A stretch of 64,000 nucleotides of DNA from an uncultured Marinifilum sp. (GCF_963677195.1 NZ_OY781918.1:2344923-2408922), one strand, 5' to 3'; positions 34,059-44,643 are shown, numbered from the stretch's first letter. A program made the numbers and translations. The notes: generated by a model from the sequence alone, not told the origin.

Positions 34059-34844
34059 ATGAATTTTGCAGTAATTTCAGGAGCAGCAGCAGGTCTTGGT
34101 AAATCATTTTCTTATGAATTAGCAAAGATTGGTTATAATACAATACTCATTGATTTGCCCAACACAGGGTTGAAAAATATATGTGTGGAAATTGAAAATA
34201 AATTCGATTGTAAATCTTTATATTATGAAACTGATTTAACTAACATTGAAAATATAGTTGAGATAACAAATGACATTAACAAACGATACAATGTCTCAAT
34301 TTTAATAAACAACGCAGGTGTTGGAGGGACCAAAAGATTTCACGATGCCGATATCAATTACCTAAATTCCATTATTCAATTAAATGTAATGGCAACAACC
34401 ATTATGACAAAACAGTTATTTCAAAATTTGGAAAAGCAGGAGAAATCATACGTTCTTAACGTTTCAAGTATGGCTGCGTTTAGTCCAGTTGCCTTTAAAA
34501 CAGTCTATCCAGCATCAAAAGTATTTGTAAATTACTTTTCTCTTGGTTTATACGAGGAATGTAAAAATTCAAATATTTTTATAAGTGTATTAAATCCCGG
34601 ACCAATGAAAACTAATCCTGAGGTAACCGAAAGAATTAACAGACAAGGATTTTTGGGTAAAGTTGGATTATTATCAACAGAGAAAGTAGCAAAGATATCA
34701 ATCAAGCAGCTTTTTAAAAGAAACACATTTATAATGCTTAATGGAAACAAGTTTGGTTGGTTAATGTTAAAAGCAGTGCCAATATGGTTGAGACTTTCTT
34801 TGTTTTCGAAAGCTGTGCGTAGAGAATTAAAACATAAACAGTAG
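34059..34844 (+). CDS. Short-chain dehydrogenase/reductase
   Basis: A 261-residue classical SDR: cofactor motif ISGAAAGLGKSF (TGxxxGxG type), INNAGVGG, catalytic Ser in VLNVSSMAAF, Tyr in YPASKVF (Y-x-x-x-K), and PGPMKTN. Full length. Its stop overlaps the GTG start of the next gene by one base, so the two act together, probably on a lipid, sterol-like or polyol substrate (not determinable). Confidence 0.85.
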   Translation: MNFAVISGAAAGLGKSFSYELAKIGYNTILIDLPNTGLKNICVEIENKFDCKSLYYETDLTNIENIVEITNDINKRYNVSILINNAGVGGTKRFHDADINYLNSIIQLNVMATTIMTKQLFQNLEKQEKSYVLNVSSMAAFSPVAFKTVYPASKVFVNYFSLGLYEECKNSNIFISVLNPGPMKTNPEVTERINRQGFLGKVGLLSTEKVAKISIKQLFKRNTFIMLNGNKFGWLMLKAVPIWLRLSLFSKAVRRELKHKQ

Positions 34845-35815
34845 TGGACAAAGTATTTGTAACTGGGATAAATGGATTGTTAGGTACAAATTTAGCTTTT
34901 ATGCTTATTGAGCAAGGGTTTTACGTTACTGCCTTAATACGCAGGAAAAGTAATTTTGTAAAACCTGAACTTATAAATTTAAAACTTGTCGAGGGAGATT
35001 TGTCTGATTTAAATAAGATTATTGATGAAGTAAAAGGTTGTCGGTATGTTGTTCATACAGCTGCAAATACTTCACAAGGATTATTAAAACTTAAGGATTA
35101 TCATCAGACAAATGTGCAGGGAACTGAAAACATCATCAAAGCTTGTATACAGAACAATATAGAGAAGCTAATATACATTGGTTCGGCAAATACTTATGGT
35201 TATGGAAGCTTAGCTGATCCAGGTGACGAATGTAAGCCCATTAAAGCACCTTTTACAAAATCGCTTTATGCAATTAGCAAAAAACAGGCTCAGGACGTTA
35301 TCGATAAGGAAACCGCAAGGTTGAACATTACAACCATAAGCCCAACTTTTATGCTTGGCGCATATGATACTAAACCAAGCTCTGGGAAAATAATACTATA
35401 TGCATTAAATAAACGCTTTGTATTTTACCCTTCAGGGGGAAAAAATTTTGTTCACGTCTCTGATGTGGCAAAAGCTATCATAAAGGCATTTGAGCTGAAA
35501 AAGTCAGGTGAAAAGTTCATTCTTGCCAATGAAAATTTATCTTATAAGGAGTTCTATGAAAAAATGATATTAATCAACAATCAAAAAACAGTATTAATTC
35601 GTATTCCCGATTATTTGTTATTGACTATGGGTTTGATTGGAGATTTATTTAGAATTCTAAAATTTAAAACCAATATATCATCTGTAAATGCAAGAATATT
35701 AATAATTAACAACTATTATAACAACAAAAAAGCAAAGCAGGATTTGGGTATTAATTTTACATCTGTTGATAAAGCAATATATGATTCGTTAAATTTTTAT
35801 AATAATACACTATAG
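34844..35815 (+). CDS. NAD-dependent epimerase/dehydratase-family protein
   Basis: A 323-residue extended SDR with the N-terminal motif VTGINGLLGTNLAF, then DLSDLNKII, and the catalytic YAISKKQAQ (Y-x-x-x-K). It resembles dihydroflavonol reductase/3-beta-HSD-like members. The GTG start at 34844 overlaps the stop of the upstream SDR, showing translational coupling. Substrate unknown. Confidence 0.82.
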   Translation: MDKVFVTGINGLLGTNLAFMLIEQGFYVTALIRRKSNFVKPELINLKLVEGDLSDLNKIIDEVKGCRYVVHTAANTSQGLLKLKDYHQTNVQGTENIIKACIQNNIEKLIYIGSANTYGYGSLADPGDECKPIKAPFTKSLYAISKKQAQDVIDKETARLNITTISPTFMLGAYDTKPSSGKIILYALNKRFVFYPSGGKNFVHVSDVAKAIIKAFELKKSGEKFILANENLSYKEFYEKMILINNQKTVLIRIPDYLLLTMGLIGDLFRILKFKTNISSVNARILIINNYYNNKKAKQDLGINFTSVDKAIYDSLNFYNNTL

Positions 35816-36173
35816 AACTTTGAATCATCCCTGTTATAGGATGTTTTTATGTGTATAAAGAGCAATTTCTAACCCAATAGCTGTATGTTTCTATTATTTA
35901 CTATTTTATTTGGATATTTCAATAACCTTTAAGAAAAGAGTACGTATATGTATTGATAATTCAGTTTAGAATAGGTATAACGAATTGCCTATTATTCTCC
36001 TAAGTATGATCTGATCGAATTCCAATCTTAATTGAAAAATTCTGGAAAAATTACCATTATTCCAGGTTTGTGATCTAAAATTGATTACAACCACTTTAGA
36101 TTTAATGGACATAATTTAAGAATGAGATTTCAGCTCACCTAAGAAAACGGATTTTTACCATAAAATAGGTCTA
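35816..36173. other. Gene-free spacer
   Basis: About 360 bp without a convincing gene. It contains GCTCACCTAAGAAAA (36132), which partly matches GTTCACCTAAGAAAA at 33537 and is inverted as TTAGGTGAAC at 36548. Significance unknown. Confidence 0.35.
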
Positions 36174-36479
36174 ATGAAAAAGAAACAATTCATACAGGAT
36201 TTGATTCAAGATGCAGCCTGTCAGGCTAAAGATAAAGAATATATAATCACCGAAGTTGCTAAGGTAGAGCTTGATGAGATGATACGAAGTGGTGTTTGTT
36301 CAATGACAATAAATGATTTATCATCGGTGGGTGTGAGACAAATTGTTAAAGGTAATTTACAATATTTTATACAAGCCATGACTATAGATTCAAAGCAAAG
36401 ATTCATGTCAAAACATCTTGAATACAGATCTTTTGTCAATGCTAGATTTGAAATTAAATCCCTTTGGCCATTTTATTAG
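36174..36479 (+). CDS. Hypothetical protein
   Basis: A 101-residue protein, not recognised. It starts MKKKQFIQDLIQDAACQAKD, hydrophilic and helical, with no signal or membrane segment. A gene is supported by the clear ATG and the absence of better frames; the region is bracketed by CACCTAA / TTAGGTG. Function unknown. Confidence 0.4.
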   Translation: MKKKQFIQDLIQDAACQAKDKEYIITEVAKVELDEMIRSGVCSMTINDLSSVGVRQIVKGNLQYFIQAMTIDSKQRFMSKHLEYRSFVNARFEIKSLWPFY

Positions 36480-36580
36480 CTGTGAATTCGTTATATATCA
36501 GTGTAACAAAATAGGTTTGTACATTTTTAATGTGGATTTTGTCCTACTTAGGTGAACAATTCGAAGTATGATCTAATTCA

Positions 36581-37321
36581 ATGCATTTTGTAATTAGAAC
36601 TAGAGATATCGATATGAAAACTAAAAATGAACTTCTTAAAGAGAGGCTGCAATTTATTGCTGAAATAGCACATGAAATAAGGATTCCTTTAGCGGGAATA
36701 ATAAGTTTTTCTGAACTTTTGCTAACCCCAAATTTGGATAGAGGAAAAATTATTATCTATTCCAATTATATAAACACTTGCTCATCTAGCCTGTTAGAAT
36801 TATTGAATAATTTAATAATTAGATCTAAATTAGAATCACAAGATGGGATTGTAGTTAATGGAATCTTAGATTTAAATTTATTCCTAGATGAATCTACAAA
36901 GCATTTTAAAATGCAAAGTGAATTATCAAACACTAGTTTGAGTACAGTATATGGACTAAAAGGAGATGCTTCCATGATAATTACTGACTCACTAAAATTG
37001 AATGTAATTCTAAACAATCTAATAGGAAATGCAATTAAATTTACGAAAAAAGGGAAAATCAAAATCGGTTACCTTAAGCGACAGAATTATTTGGAGTTTT
37101 ATGTTGAGGACTCTGGTATTGGAATTCCTAATGAGGTTAAAAAGAATATATTTAAGCCCTTTTTTCAAGTAAAGAACAAAGTTAATAGTTCAGGATTAGG
37201 GCTTTCAGTTACAAAATCTTTAGTAGAATTGTTGGGCGGAGATATTTGGTTTAACTCAAAACAAAATATTGGCACAAAATTTTCCTTCACTATACCATAT
37301 AAGCAAATTATTATGGAATAA
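36581..37321 (+). CDS. Orphan sensor histidine kinase without a sensor domain
   Basis: About 246 residues (an internal ATG at 36614 is an alternative start). An H-box IAHEIRIPLAGIISFSE with the phosphorylated His is followed by the N-box NNLIGNAIKFTKKG, then DSGIGIP (G1), FKPFFQ (F) and GLGLSVTKSLVELLGG (G2). There is no membrane helix or PAS domain, so it may respond to an unknown partner or be a remnant of a larger hybrid kinase. No response regulator is adjacent. Confidence 0.8.
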   Translation: MHFVIRTRDIDMKTKNELLKERLQFIAEIAHEIRIPLAGIISFSELLLTPNLDRGKIIIYSNYINTCSSSLLELLNNLIIRSKLESQDGIVVNGILDLNLFLDESTKHFKMQSELSNTSLSTVYGLKGDASMIITDSLKLNVILNNLIGNAIKFTKKGKIKIGYLKRQNYLEFYVEDSGIGIPNEVKKNIFKPFFQVKNKVNSSGLGLSVTKSLVELLGGDIWFNSKQNIGTKFSFTIPYKQIIME

Positions 37322-37950
37322 TACACTTATTTGTTGGATTAGAGTTTTAAAGATTATTTTTAATATCTCATCAAGCAATTATAATCCTTAGGCAATTCCA
37401 CATCATTAACTTGGATGTATTTGAATTTTACTTTCATTATCTCTCTTAAAAATTGTTTTGCTTCATGAGTTTAATAGTCAAATCATAATCTCCTTGTATA
37501 TTTTTATATAATTAACTAATTTTCAAAGGGAAGTATATTAGGGTAATTCTCTTGTGTGTAATTCTTGAAAAGTCAATGAATAGTGTTGTTTGTGCAGAGG
37601 TAGTGTGGTTCTGGTGGGGGTGCTAAAGAATCGAAACTGATAGTGTTATCAGTATTTTCATATTGCCCTGTTTAGGGTCAAAATTAACCACAAGAATTGT
37701 GTAGATATTAAATCACTTACTCAAATGCATTTTCTAATGAAGAATTTTGGTGCTGCTATAGTATTTTGCACTTCCTTAAAAAGTATCTCTATGATTATTA
37801 GCAAACCTAAGCTGTTGGTGTTTTTTGCAATGGCATTAGAATTTAAACACTTAAAAACAGAATTTTTAAGCCAAAAGCATTTGAGAACTGTAATACGAGA
37901 AGAGAATATTAGTTTATTTGGAGTATGAATTTATAAATTAATAATGTCCA
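37322..37950. other. Region with GTTCTGGTGGGG motif and terminator
   Basis: GTTCTGGTGGGG at 37608-37619 is followed by ACTGATA-gtgt-TATCAGT and ATTTT (37636-37658), the same arrangement as at 33597. A 67-codon frame at 37725-37928 is not convincing. Confidence 0.45.
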
Positions 37951-38583
37951 TTGAAATTCAAAAATCAATACTACTTTGAGATCCTGGCGGTCATAGTAAC
38001 GGCAGTATTTAAGTTCATCTTAATGGATTGGAAAAATTTAAGGGCATTCTATACATCAGGTGTTATTTTGTTTTGGCTTATTTATATTTTGTACAGAGTA
38101 AAAACTAATTCCAAAAGCTTGCATATTTGGGGTTTTAAGAAAGAGCATTTCAAGCAAACAATTATTTATTTGATCCCTATTATTTTTATAAGTATTATAA
38201 CATCTGTTATTTATGGTAGTTATAATAGTGATCTATCTTTTTCCTGGCATTTTATTTTAATAGTTTTACTTTATCCATGTTGGGGTATTATTCAACAATT
38301 TATGATGTTGGGTATTATATCACATAACTTGGTAGCCATTTCAGAATTAAAAATTAATAGGTTTTTTATCATTTTTCTGGTATCAACTTTATTTAGCTTA
38401 ATTCATTACCCAAGTTATTTGCTTATGATTTTCGCCTTCTTTTTAGAAATGATTTTTATTACGGTATATCTAAAATGGAGAAATTTGTGGGCTATAGGTC
38501 TTGCTCATGGTTGGATTGCAACATTTATATTATACTTTATTTTGAATCGAGACCTGTGGTCTGAACTCTTTGTGAGATTTTAA
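37951..38583 (+). CDS. CPBP-like membrane protein (degenerate active site)
   Basis: A 210-residue protein with about six to seven membrane helices. The order and ends fit CPBP/Abi-type intramembrane proteases: a motif region IIQQFMMLG, then FSLIHYPSYL and LAHGW. The canonical EExxxR motif reads QQFMML, so the catalytic Glu pair is missing and protease activity is doubtful. The start is TTG 37951; the nearby ATG 37944 is out of frame. It overlaps the converging gene at 38580 by 4 bp. Confidence 0.55.
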   Translation: MKFKNQYYFEILAVIVTAVFKFILMDWKNLRAFYTSGVILFWLIYILYRVKTNSKSLHIWGFKKEHFKQTIIYLIPIIFISIITSVIYGSYNSDLSFSWHFILIVLLYPCWGIIQQFMMLGIISHNLVAISELKINRFFIIFLVSTLFSLIHYPSYLLMIFAFFLEMIFITVYLKWRNLWAIGLAHGWIATFILYFILNRDLWSELFVRF

Positions 38584-39302
38584 AAGTCAAAGAATCTACG
38601 CAACTTTATTTCAGCCTTTAGCCTGTAATGTACAAATAACAATAATGTTGATATTGGTATCAGACATGATTCTGCAATGATACTCCATCGAAGTTGAATA
38701 GCATTTTTAAAATAGAGTGATATAAAAATTTCTGTGCAGATCAGAAATATGCCTATTGCAAAAAATATTACTGCTAAGATGTTAAATCCATGATGTTTTG
38801 ATATTTTCACAATCCAAAACACTATAACCAAGAGAGCATATAGCGAAACAAGAATAGGTATTCCTAGTTTTATTCCCCAACCCGTATTTGTACTTATCAA
38901 ATCTAGAAGTATAATTAGAAGAGCATTGGAAAAGAAATTACCCAAGACTAAAAAAATGACTTTGTTACGACTGAATGTGAAACAGCTAATGTTGGCAAAA
39001 ACTGCTATGGAGACAACTACATTATATAATGACCAGGAGATTGTTTTGTTTAAAACTAAATTGATAATCATTGTTGCAATACTTCCTGATAATAAGATTA
39101 TGCCAGATATTTCCCAAAATAGTTTTCGTTTCTGAGCATTTGTCAGGTTCTTACTGCCATTCTGAATTTCACTCTCAAAATTAAATTGTTTTGATTTTGA
39201 TTCATGAGGGACACTCGGTTTCTTTCCTCTGGATAAACCACACAATGGACAAAAAGTCATATTGGTGTCCAATTCTACACCACAATAATTGCAAAAGCTC
39301 AT
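38580..39302 (-). CDS. Zinc-ribbon membrane protein, DUF6320-like
   Basis: A 240-residue protein. It starts with a zinc ribbon CNYCG...FCPLCGLSRGKK (residues 4-27), followed by a linker and six to seven membrane helices. This architecture fits the DUF6320-type zinc-ribbon family. It lies 2 bp downstream of the acyltransferase-like gene at 39305, so it is co-transcribed. These families are often found together, but the joint function is not known to me. Confidence 0.65.
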   Translation of the reverse strand: MSFCNYCGVELDTNMTFCPLCGLSRGKKPSVPHESKSKQFNFESEIQNGSKNLTNAQKRKLFWEISGIILLSGSIATMIINLVLNKTISWSLYNVVVSIAVFANISCFTFSRNKVIFLVLGNFFSNALLIILLDLISTNTGWGIKLGIPILVSLYALLVIVFWIVKISKHHGFNILAVIFFAIGIFLICTEIFISLYFKNAIQLRWSIIAESCLIPISTLLLFVHYRLKAEIKLRRFFDF

Positions 39303-39304
39303 AT

Positions 39305-40588
39305 CTAAATCTTATTTTTCAGTTTCACATTTATTCCCTGCTGACTAAGAAAGTGAAGGAATTTTTGCTCAAAATCTTTTGATTTGGAAATATTTCCAAA
39401 ACTCAAAACAAGTTTATTACCATATCCAATAACTCCACAGTTTAATTTAAGCTTTTTATTTGGGGGAGGTGGTGTAACAGCAAAAAAGTCAACTTTATTG
39501 CTAATTGAAGGAGGTAAGTCTACTTTTCCCAAATTGGTTACTACTCCGCTGTATTGGTTGGCTCCTTCTGAATAGTATTTTAGATGCAGAACAAGACTTT
39601 TTAACCAAAGGGGTATTCCTCTGAGTAATATTTTTTTTTCGCTTCCAACATTACGAGAGATTATTTTACTAATGAGTTTTTCGTCTGTTTCCACCTGCAT
39701 TTTATGATAGACGATTTTGAGTATCTCTTCAAATGAATATTTGCCCAAGCGAAAATCTAATTCGGGCATTACAAAAAGTGAAAAATTACGCATTGTCTTA
39801 CTTGGGTAAATTTTTCTGAGATTAACAGGAACCTGGATTCGAGCAATATTATTTCTTGGAGATATGCCTTTTCCCTTGCGTTCAAAATAAATGTCTTGCA
39901 GAACTAAAAGATAAACCGCGACTAAGTATTCAGTAATGCTTATATCTTTTTCTTGTGTTTTTTGTTGAATTTCCTTTATGGATAAAATGGCGAACAAAAC
40001 ATCAAATCGTGGTTTGCTTCTTAGTTGGAAAGGCAAATGAAATGCCTTTGTTTGCCTTGTAACTGTTGGGATGTTTTCTTTAAAATAGCGATGATATGAA
40101 TCTTCAATTTCTTCTTTCTCGAAATCCGTGGTGAAAAAATGATCTATTTGATTATTACTTATTAATCCTCTCTCTTTAAAATAGTAGATAAGAATTGACT
40201 TCAGAAAGATGAACAGGCCGTGGCCATCGGTAAGAATGTGTGAGAACTCAACACTTAGGCGATTTTTAAAGACAAGTACTCGCAGCAATAGTTTATTTTC
40301 CTTATTCATGTCAAAAGCTTTGCAAGGTACATTATCATCAGGCAAAGCTCTTATCGAATCATCAACCTGTTCGAGGTAGTACCAGAAAAAGCCTTTACGT
40401 AATTGTACTTTAAAATAATGAAACCTTACTTCGGCCTTTTTAATGGCGTTTAGAAGACTGCTTATGACAATCGGTTCTGTTAATACTGCCGATAACCTCA
40501 TAACGGTAGTATGCTCCTTGTTACGAATAGCTGGAAATATTTTAGCAGCATTATCTAAAGGACTCCAGAAGGTTTCTTTCTTTTTCAT
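39305..40588 (-). CDS. Condensation-domain-like acyltransferase
   Basis: A 427-residue protein with HILTDGHG in the middle (HxxxDG, as in condensation/PapA5/wax-ester-type acyltransferases), an N-terminal half following that fold, and VVTNLGKVDLPP near the end, like the family's late NxG-type segment. No carrier protein or NRPS is nearby. It may acetylate or acylate an alcohol or lipid. It is the first gene of a two-gene operon; the divergent gene at 40723 is 134 bp away. Confidence 0.7.
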   Translation of the reverse strand: MKKKETFWSPLDNAAKIFPAIRNKEHTTVMRLSAVLTEPIVISSLLNAIKKAEVRFHYFKVQLRKGFFWYYLEQVDDSIRALPDDNVPCKAFDMNKENKLLLRVLVFKNRLSVEFSHILTDGHGLFIFLKSILIYYFKERGLISNNQIDHFFTTDFEKEEIEDSYHRYFKENIPTVTRQTKAFHLPFQLRSKPRFDVLFAILSIKEIQQKTQEKDISITEYLVAVYLLVLQDIYFERKGKGISPRNNIARIQVPVNLRKIYPSKTMRNFSLFVMPELDFRLGKYSFEEILKIVYHKMQVETDEKLISKIISRNVGSEKKILLRGIPLWLKSLVLHLKYYSEGANQYSGVVTNLGKVDLPPSISNKVDFFAVTPPPPNKKLKLNCGVIGYGNKLVLSFGNISKSKDFEQKFLHFLSQQGINVKLKNKI

Positions 40589-40722
40589 GGTATAATGGTT
40601 TGTTTGAAAACCAAATCTTTAGATTAAAGTTACCAATAAAATAAACTATTGAATAATTAAAATTCCTAACTTGTTATTCAACCTTTTAGTAATTACTACT
40701 GAAAGTAAAAGCTTAATATATC

Positions 40723-41175
40723 GTGAAGGAGGTTTTAATAATTTTTTTTAGTAGTTGGAAATTTGCCGCAGTTTTTCCAATTGCCATATATGCATTTGAC
40801 ATGTCATTTTTTGAGACGATACTATATACCAATATTGGCGGGATCGTTGGACTCGTATTTTTTACTTTTACTTCAAAAGGTCTAATTAAAATTTACGATG
40901 TTTTATTACCTGCTATTTTCAAAAATAGGATAAAACCTAAAAGAATATTTACAAAAAGAAGGCGGCGAATTATTAAATTTAAAGCCAAGTATGGATTGAC
41001 TGGAATAGTTCTACTCACGCATGTGGTCTTGTCTATCCCTGTTGGGGTTTTCCTTACCACAAAATACTTTGGGAATAAAAAATATAGTTACTTGTATTTG
41101 GTTTTGGGGCAAGTTGTTTGGTCATTTATTTTTACACTTTTTTACACAGAGGTGATGACTGTGATTCAGATGTGA
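40723..41175 (+). CDS. Small multi-helix membrane protein (COG2426/DedA-adjacent type)
   Basis: A 150-residue protein starting at GTG 40723. Three or four membrane helices surround a basic cytoplasmic loop (KNRIKPKRIFTKRRRRI). The weak resemblance to small membrane proteins of the COG2426 type is uncertain. Divergent from the acyltransferase; 93 bp upstream of fumC. Confidence 0.5.
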   Translation: MKEVLIIFFSSWKFAAVFPIAIYAFDMSFFETILYTNIGGIVGLVFFTFTSKGLIKIYDVLLPAIFKNRIKPKRIFTKRRRRIIKFKAKYGLTGIVLLTHVVLSIPVGVFLTTKYFGNKKYSYLYLVLGQVVWSFIFTLFYTEVMTVIQM

Positions 41176-41268
41176 CAGTAATTTTTTGTGCTCAATGAGT
41201 GACTATTTTAGAGTCGATTTTAAAGTTTAAAAATTGAAAAAATCCTTTTTTATCAATAAACGGGAATT

Positions 41269-42666
41269 ATGAAACATAGACTTGATAATGATACAATGGG
41301 GGTAGTTCAGATTCCTCAAGGTAAATATTGGGGAGCTCAGACGCAAAGATCACTGAATAATTTTAAGATTGGTGTTTCAGGATCAATGCCTAAAGAGATT
41401 GTGCATTCTTATGCTCAGGTGAAAAAAGCAGCAGCTATTGTTAATGCAGAATTGGGCGTGTTATCTGAAGAAAAATCTACACTAATTGCCAACGTATGTG
41501 ATGAAATTATTGCGGGTAAATTGGATGAACATTTTCCATTAGTTGTTTGGCAAACAGGATCAGGAACTCATACAAACATGAACTGTAATGAGGTTATTTC
41601 TAATCGTAGTCATGTTATTCTTGGTGGAAACCTTGATGAAGAAAAACGTTTCATACATCCAATCGATGACGTTAATAAATCACAATCATCGAATGATACC
41701 TTCCCAACTGCCATGCATATTGCGGCATATACAAAACTCATCAGTTACTTAATTCCTAAAATAGAGTTATTGAAAGAGACGTTTGCCCTTAAGTCTGATT
41801 CTATGATGGATATAGTTAAAATTGGTCGTACTCATTGGATGGATGCAACTCCATTAACTTTAGGACAAGAATTTTCGGGATATGTATCGCAATTGGAACA
41901 TGGATTACGTGGATTAAGAAATACATTACCGCATCTTGCGGAATTAGCTATAGGAGGAACTGCAGTTGGTACAGGATTGAATACAGTTGACGGATATAAA
42001 GAAAAAGTTGTAAATAAAATTGCGGAATTAACTTCACTTCCTTTTATATCTGCGCAAAATATGTTTGAAGCATTGTCTGCTAATGATGCGATTGTAGAAT
42101 CTCATGGGGCACTCAAGCAGTTGGCTATCAGTTTGATGAAGATTGCGAATGATTTGAGATTTTTAGCATCTGGACCAAGGTCGGGAATTGGTGAGATAAG
42201 CCTTCCTTTCAATGAACCTGGATCTTCTATAATGCCTGGGAAAGTAAATCCAACTCAAATAGAGGCGTTAACCATGGTGTGTGCACAAGTTATTGGAAAT
42301 GATACAACGATTAGTATTGCTGGTTCAAACGGACATTTAGAATTAAATGTTTTTAAACCAGTAATGATAAAAGCCTTTTTAGAGTCGGCAACATTACTTG
42401 CAGATGCATCTCAATCATTTAATGATAATTGTTTAGTTGGTATTGTTCCAAACAGGGTGGAAATTAACAATAAATTGCAAAAATCATTAATGTTGGTCAC
42501 TGCCCTAACCCCACATATTGGATATGATAATGCAGCTAAAATAGCTCAGAAAGCATATGTTGATAATATTACAATAAAGGAAGCAGCCATTGAACTTAAA
42601 ATACTAACAGGAGAACAGTTTGAACTTTGGGTAGACCCTTTTAAAATGACTGGACTTATTAAATAG
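41269..42666 (+). CDS. fumC: Class II fumarate hydratase
   Basis: A 465-residue protein of the fumarase/aspartase superfamily. The signature [19 protein letters not shown] with [10 protein letters not shown] identifies fumarase rather than aspartase (aspartase has KVNPVIPE). TSNMN-type THTNMNCNE and [11 protein letters not shown] bind substrate. Class II fumarase has no Fe-S cluster and resists oxidants. It lies inside the tRNA-Ser island, which is unusual cargo. Its reading frame and motifs are intact. Confidence 0.92.
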   Translation: MKHRLDNDTMGVVQIPQGKYWGAQTQRSLNNFKIGVSGSMPKEIVHSYAQVKKAAAIVNAELGVLSEEKSTLIANVCDEIIAGKLDEHFPLVVWQTGSGTHTNMNCNEVISNRSHVILGGNLDEEKRFIHPIDDVNKSQSSNDTFPTAMHIAAYTKLISYLIPKIELLKETFALKSDSMMDIVKIGRTHWMDATPLTLGQEFSGYVSQLEHGLRGLRNTLPHLAELAIGGTAVGTGLNTVDGYKEKVVNKIAELTSLPFISAQNMFEALSANDAIVESHGALKQLAISLMKIANDLRFLASGPRSGIGEISLPFNEPGSSIMPGKVNPTQIEALTMVCAQVIGNDTTISIAGSNGHLELNVFKPVMIKAFLESATLLADASQSFNDNCLVGIVPNRVEINNKLQKSLMLVTALTPHIGYDNAAKIAQKAYVDNITIKEAAIELKILTGEQFELWVDPFKMTGLIK

Positions 42667-43300
42667 TTTTTTATTGAATTTTATTTCGAACAAGATTCCA
42701 CATTTTATAACAGTTAACTTACAAGAAATGGTATTTATTAAATTATTGAGGGATATGATAATTGAAACTAACTTTTTGTTTTTTTTATTAAAAGACTGAA
42801 AGCTAACGAGGAGTAAATCAGGGTAACAACACAAAGAAAACTATTCATAAGTCACACAAATATAATGAGTTAAAAATAAAATTAGTAGTTCTGGTGGGAC
42901 TTCAACCTACTATATTGATGTAATTGTAAATCGATATTTATTATTAAGTGCATAAATATCCTGTTATCCGTGTACAGGTTTAAGAGCGTATTTAAAACCT
43001 TTTTGTGCTTTAAAAATAATAATCCAAAACTATAAAGCAAATAATATCAATAAGTTGAATTAAAAGACTTCATGGATATTAAATTAAAAATAAGTGGTTA
43101 ACCGGATAATATACCCCTTTACTAGAATAGGCTTCTATTAATTCGTAAAAGATCAGTGAATTATAAAGTGTTTTGGATAAAAATAAACGGTTAACCCCTT
43201 ATACTTTTTAGTATAACTAAAAAGTATTGCTATTGACTGGAATATAAATGCTTATAGTGAATTTAATGATGCAAATAAAGGGGGGATACCCCCTTCCAGC
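42667..43300. other. Gene-free region with repeats
   Basis: Holds GTTCTGGTGGGA (42888-42899), a duplicated GGTTAACC block near 43097 and 43190, a perfect 11-bp palindrome TACTTTTTAGT-ata-ACTAAAAAGTA (43202-43226), and AAGGGGG-gata-CCCCCTT (43278-43295), probably the terminator of the minus-strand integrase. Confidence 0.5.
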
Positions 43301-44492
43301 TTATTTTTCCAATAATAAATCCAAAACCTTTCGATTTAAATCATCTACCAATTCATTGTCGTAATCGAAATACGTATCGGTAACAGTAGTTTTACCATGC
43401 CCCAATGCTTGCGCAATTACAGCTTTACTGGCACCTATTGGTTTCTTGGCAGCAATACCGGCCCATGAATGACGGGCATGATACATGACCAATTCTGGAA
43501 CCTTTATTGATTCATGTTTGCCAATTTCTTTAAGGTGCTTATTAATCTGTTTGGTCAGGTTTTTGAAATTGGCATACCTTTCTTGATAAACTAGGAATTT
43601 TTCATCTCCTTTTCTTCTTTCCAAAATCTCTATAACTTCCGGTTCCAGTTTTATTGAATAATGCTTGGCGGTCTTTCTTCTGTCATATTCAATTCGCCCA
43701 TCTTCAACCTTATTGAGTTGGTAGATGTCAGAATTGTTTATACCAACCAAATAAAAAGAGAGCATGAAAAAATCTCTTGCAAGGGCATGGTATTTGTTTG
43801 ATAATTCCAAATCTCTTATTGCTCGAATGGTCTCAATTGGTAATCGTAAATTCCTTGGAGTGGCCTTTGCAAATTCGAATTTTCGAAATGGATACATTTC
43901 TTGTCCGATCACCTCATCAAAATCGATGGCTCGATTAAATAGAGCCATTATATTGCGTAAATCTATATTTGTGGTTGCTGCGCTTGAGTTTTGCAATCTA
44001 AAAGCCTTAAATCGATTCAACCAAGCTCTGTTAATGTCATCAAAGAACAAAATGTCCGCACCTATGTACTCTTTTAGTTTTACTAGGGTGGTTTGGTACT
44101 TTTCTTTGGTGCTCTGGTTGCTTATTTTCTGAATATAGTCCTCTAGATAATCAGTGAAGTTGATACTGACATTTTTCGTTTTGCCGCCATTTTTAATGTA
44201 GTCTGCAACCTGACTTGCAGACATGACATCAATCTTGCGTCTTTCTTCCAGTTCTTCAATGTAGTCGTCAGCATCAATTACAAGAGAGGCCAACTTGTTA
44301 TTGGCCATTTTGATGCTTTCAATATTTGGACAGACTCTTTTTATTCGTCCATTGTCCCAATATTTCTCTGGAACTGAAATTTTTGCAAGTATATATGCAG
44401 TCTTTGTTTTGTGAGAGATGGCAAGTTTAATTGGAAAAAGTGCCGTCTTTCTTAGCTTTACGGGTGTCTAAGATTAAATTTGATTTAGCCAT
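43301..44492 (-). pseudogene. Second tyrosine recombinase, frameshifted near the 5' end
   Basis: From ATG 44492 the frame gives MAKSNLILDTRKAKKDGTF and then stops. Removing one base from the A5 tract (44435-44439, plus strand) restores PIKLAISHKTKTAYI and the frame continues into the 335-codon frame that starts at 44308. The catalytic domain is intact (HARHSW, then a late DTYFDYDNE with the Tyr). The original protein was about 396 residues with an arm-binding domain. A sequencing error in the homopolymer is possible. It lies next to a tRNA-Pro fragment. Confidence 0.78.
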
Positions 44493-44592
44493 TTTAATTA
44501 AAATTTTTGCAAGTTTTTTGCAAGTTTCTCCACTTTCAAAGCTGCTTTTATCGTCTAAAATCGGATTTTCCGAGGCATTTTAAAGCAAAATA

Positions 44593-44620
44593 AAAGCGAC
44601 TACACTTATTGTAATCGCTT
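44593..44620 (-). terminator. Terminator after the tRNA-Pro fragment
   Basis: Arms AAGCGACTAC / GTAATCGCTT (one mismatch) with an 8-nt loop and T-run on the minus strand. Confidence 0.55.
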
Positions 44621-44643
44621 GATATTCACTCGCTTTTTTTTAG

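Noticed and set aside
37725..37928. 67-codon frame after the GTTCTGGTGGGG motif
   Set aside because: No recognisable features, no promoter or coupling; composition looks like spacer.
41269..42666. Aspartate ammonia-lyase instead of fumarase
   Set aside because: The signature loop is [12 protein letters not shown] (fumarase), not KVNPVIPE (aspartase).
42604..42834. 76-codon minus-strand frame overlapping the fumC end
   Set aside because: Overlaps fumC antisense and has no features of a real protein.
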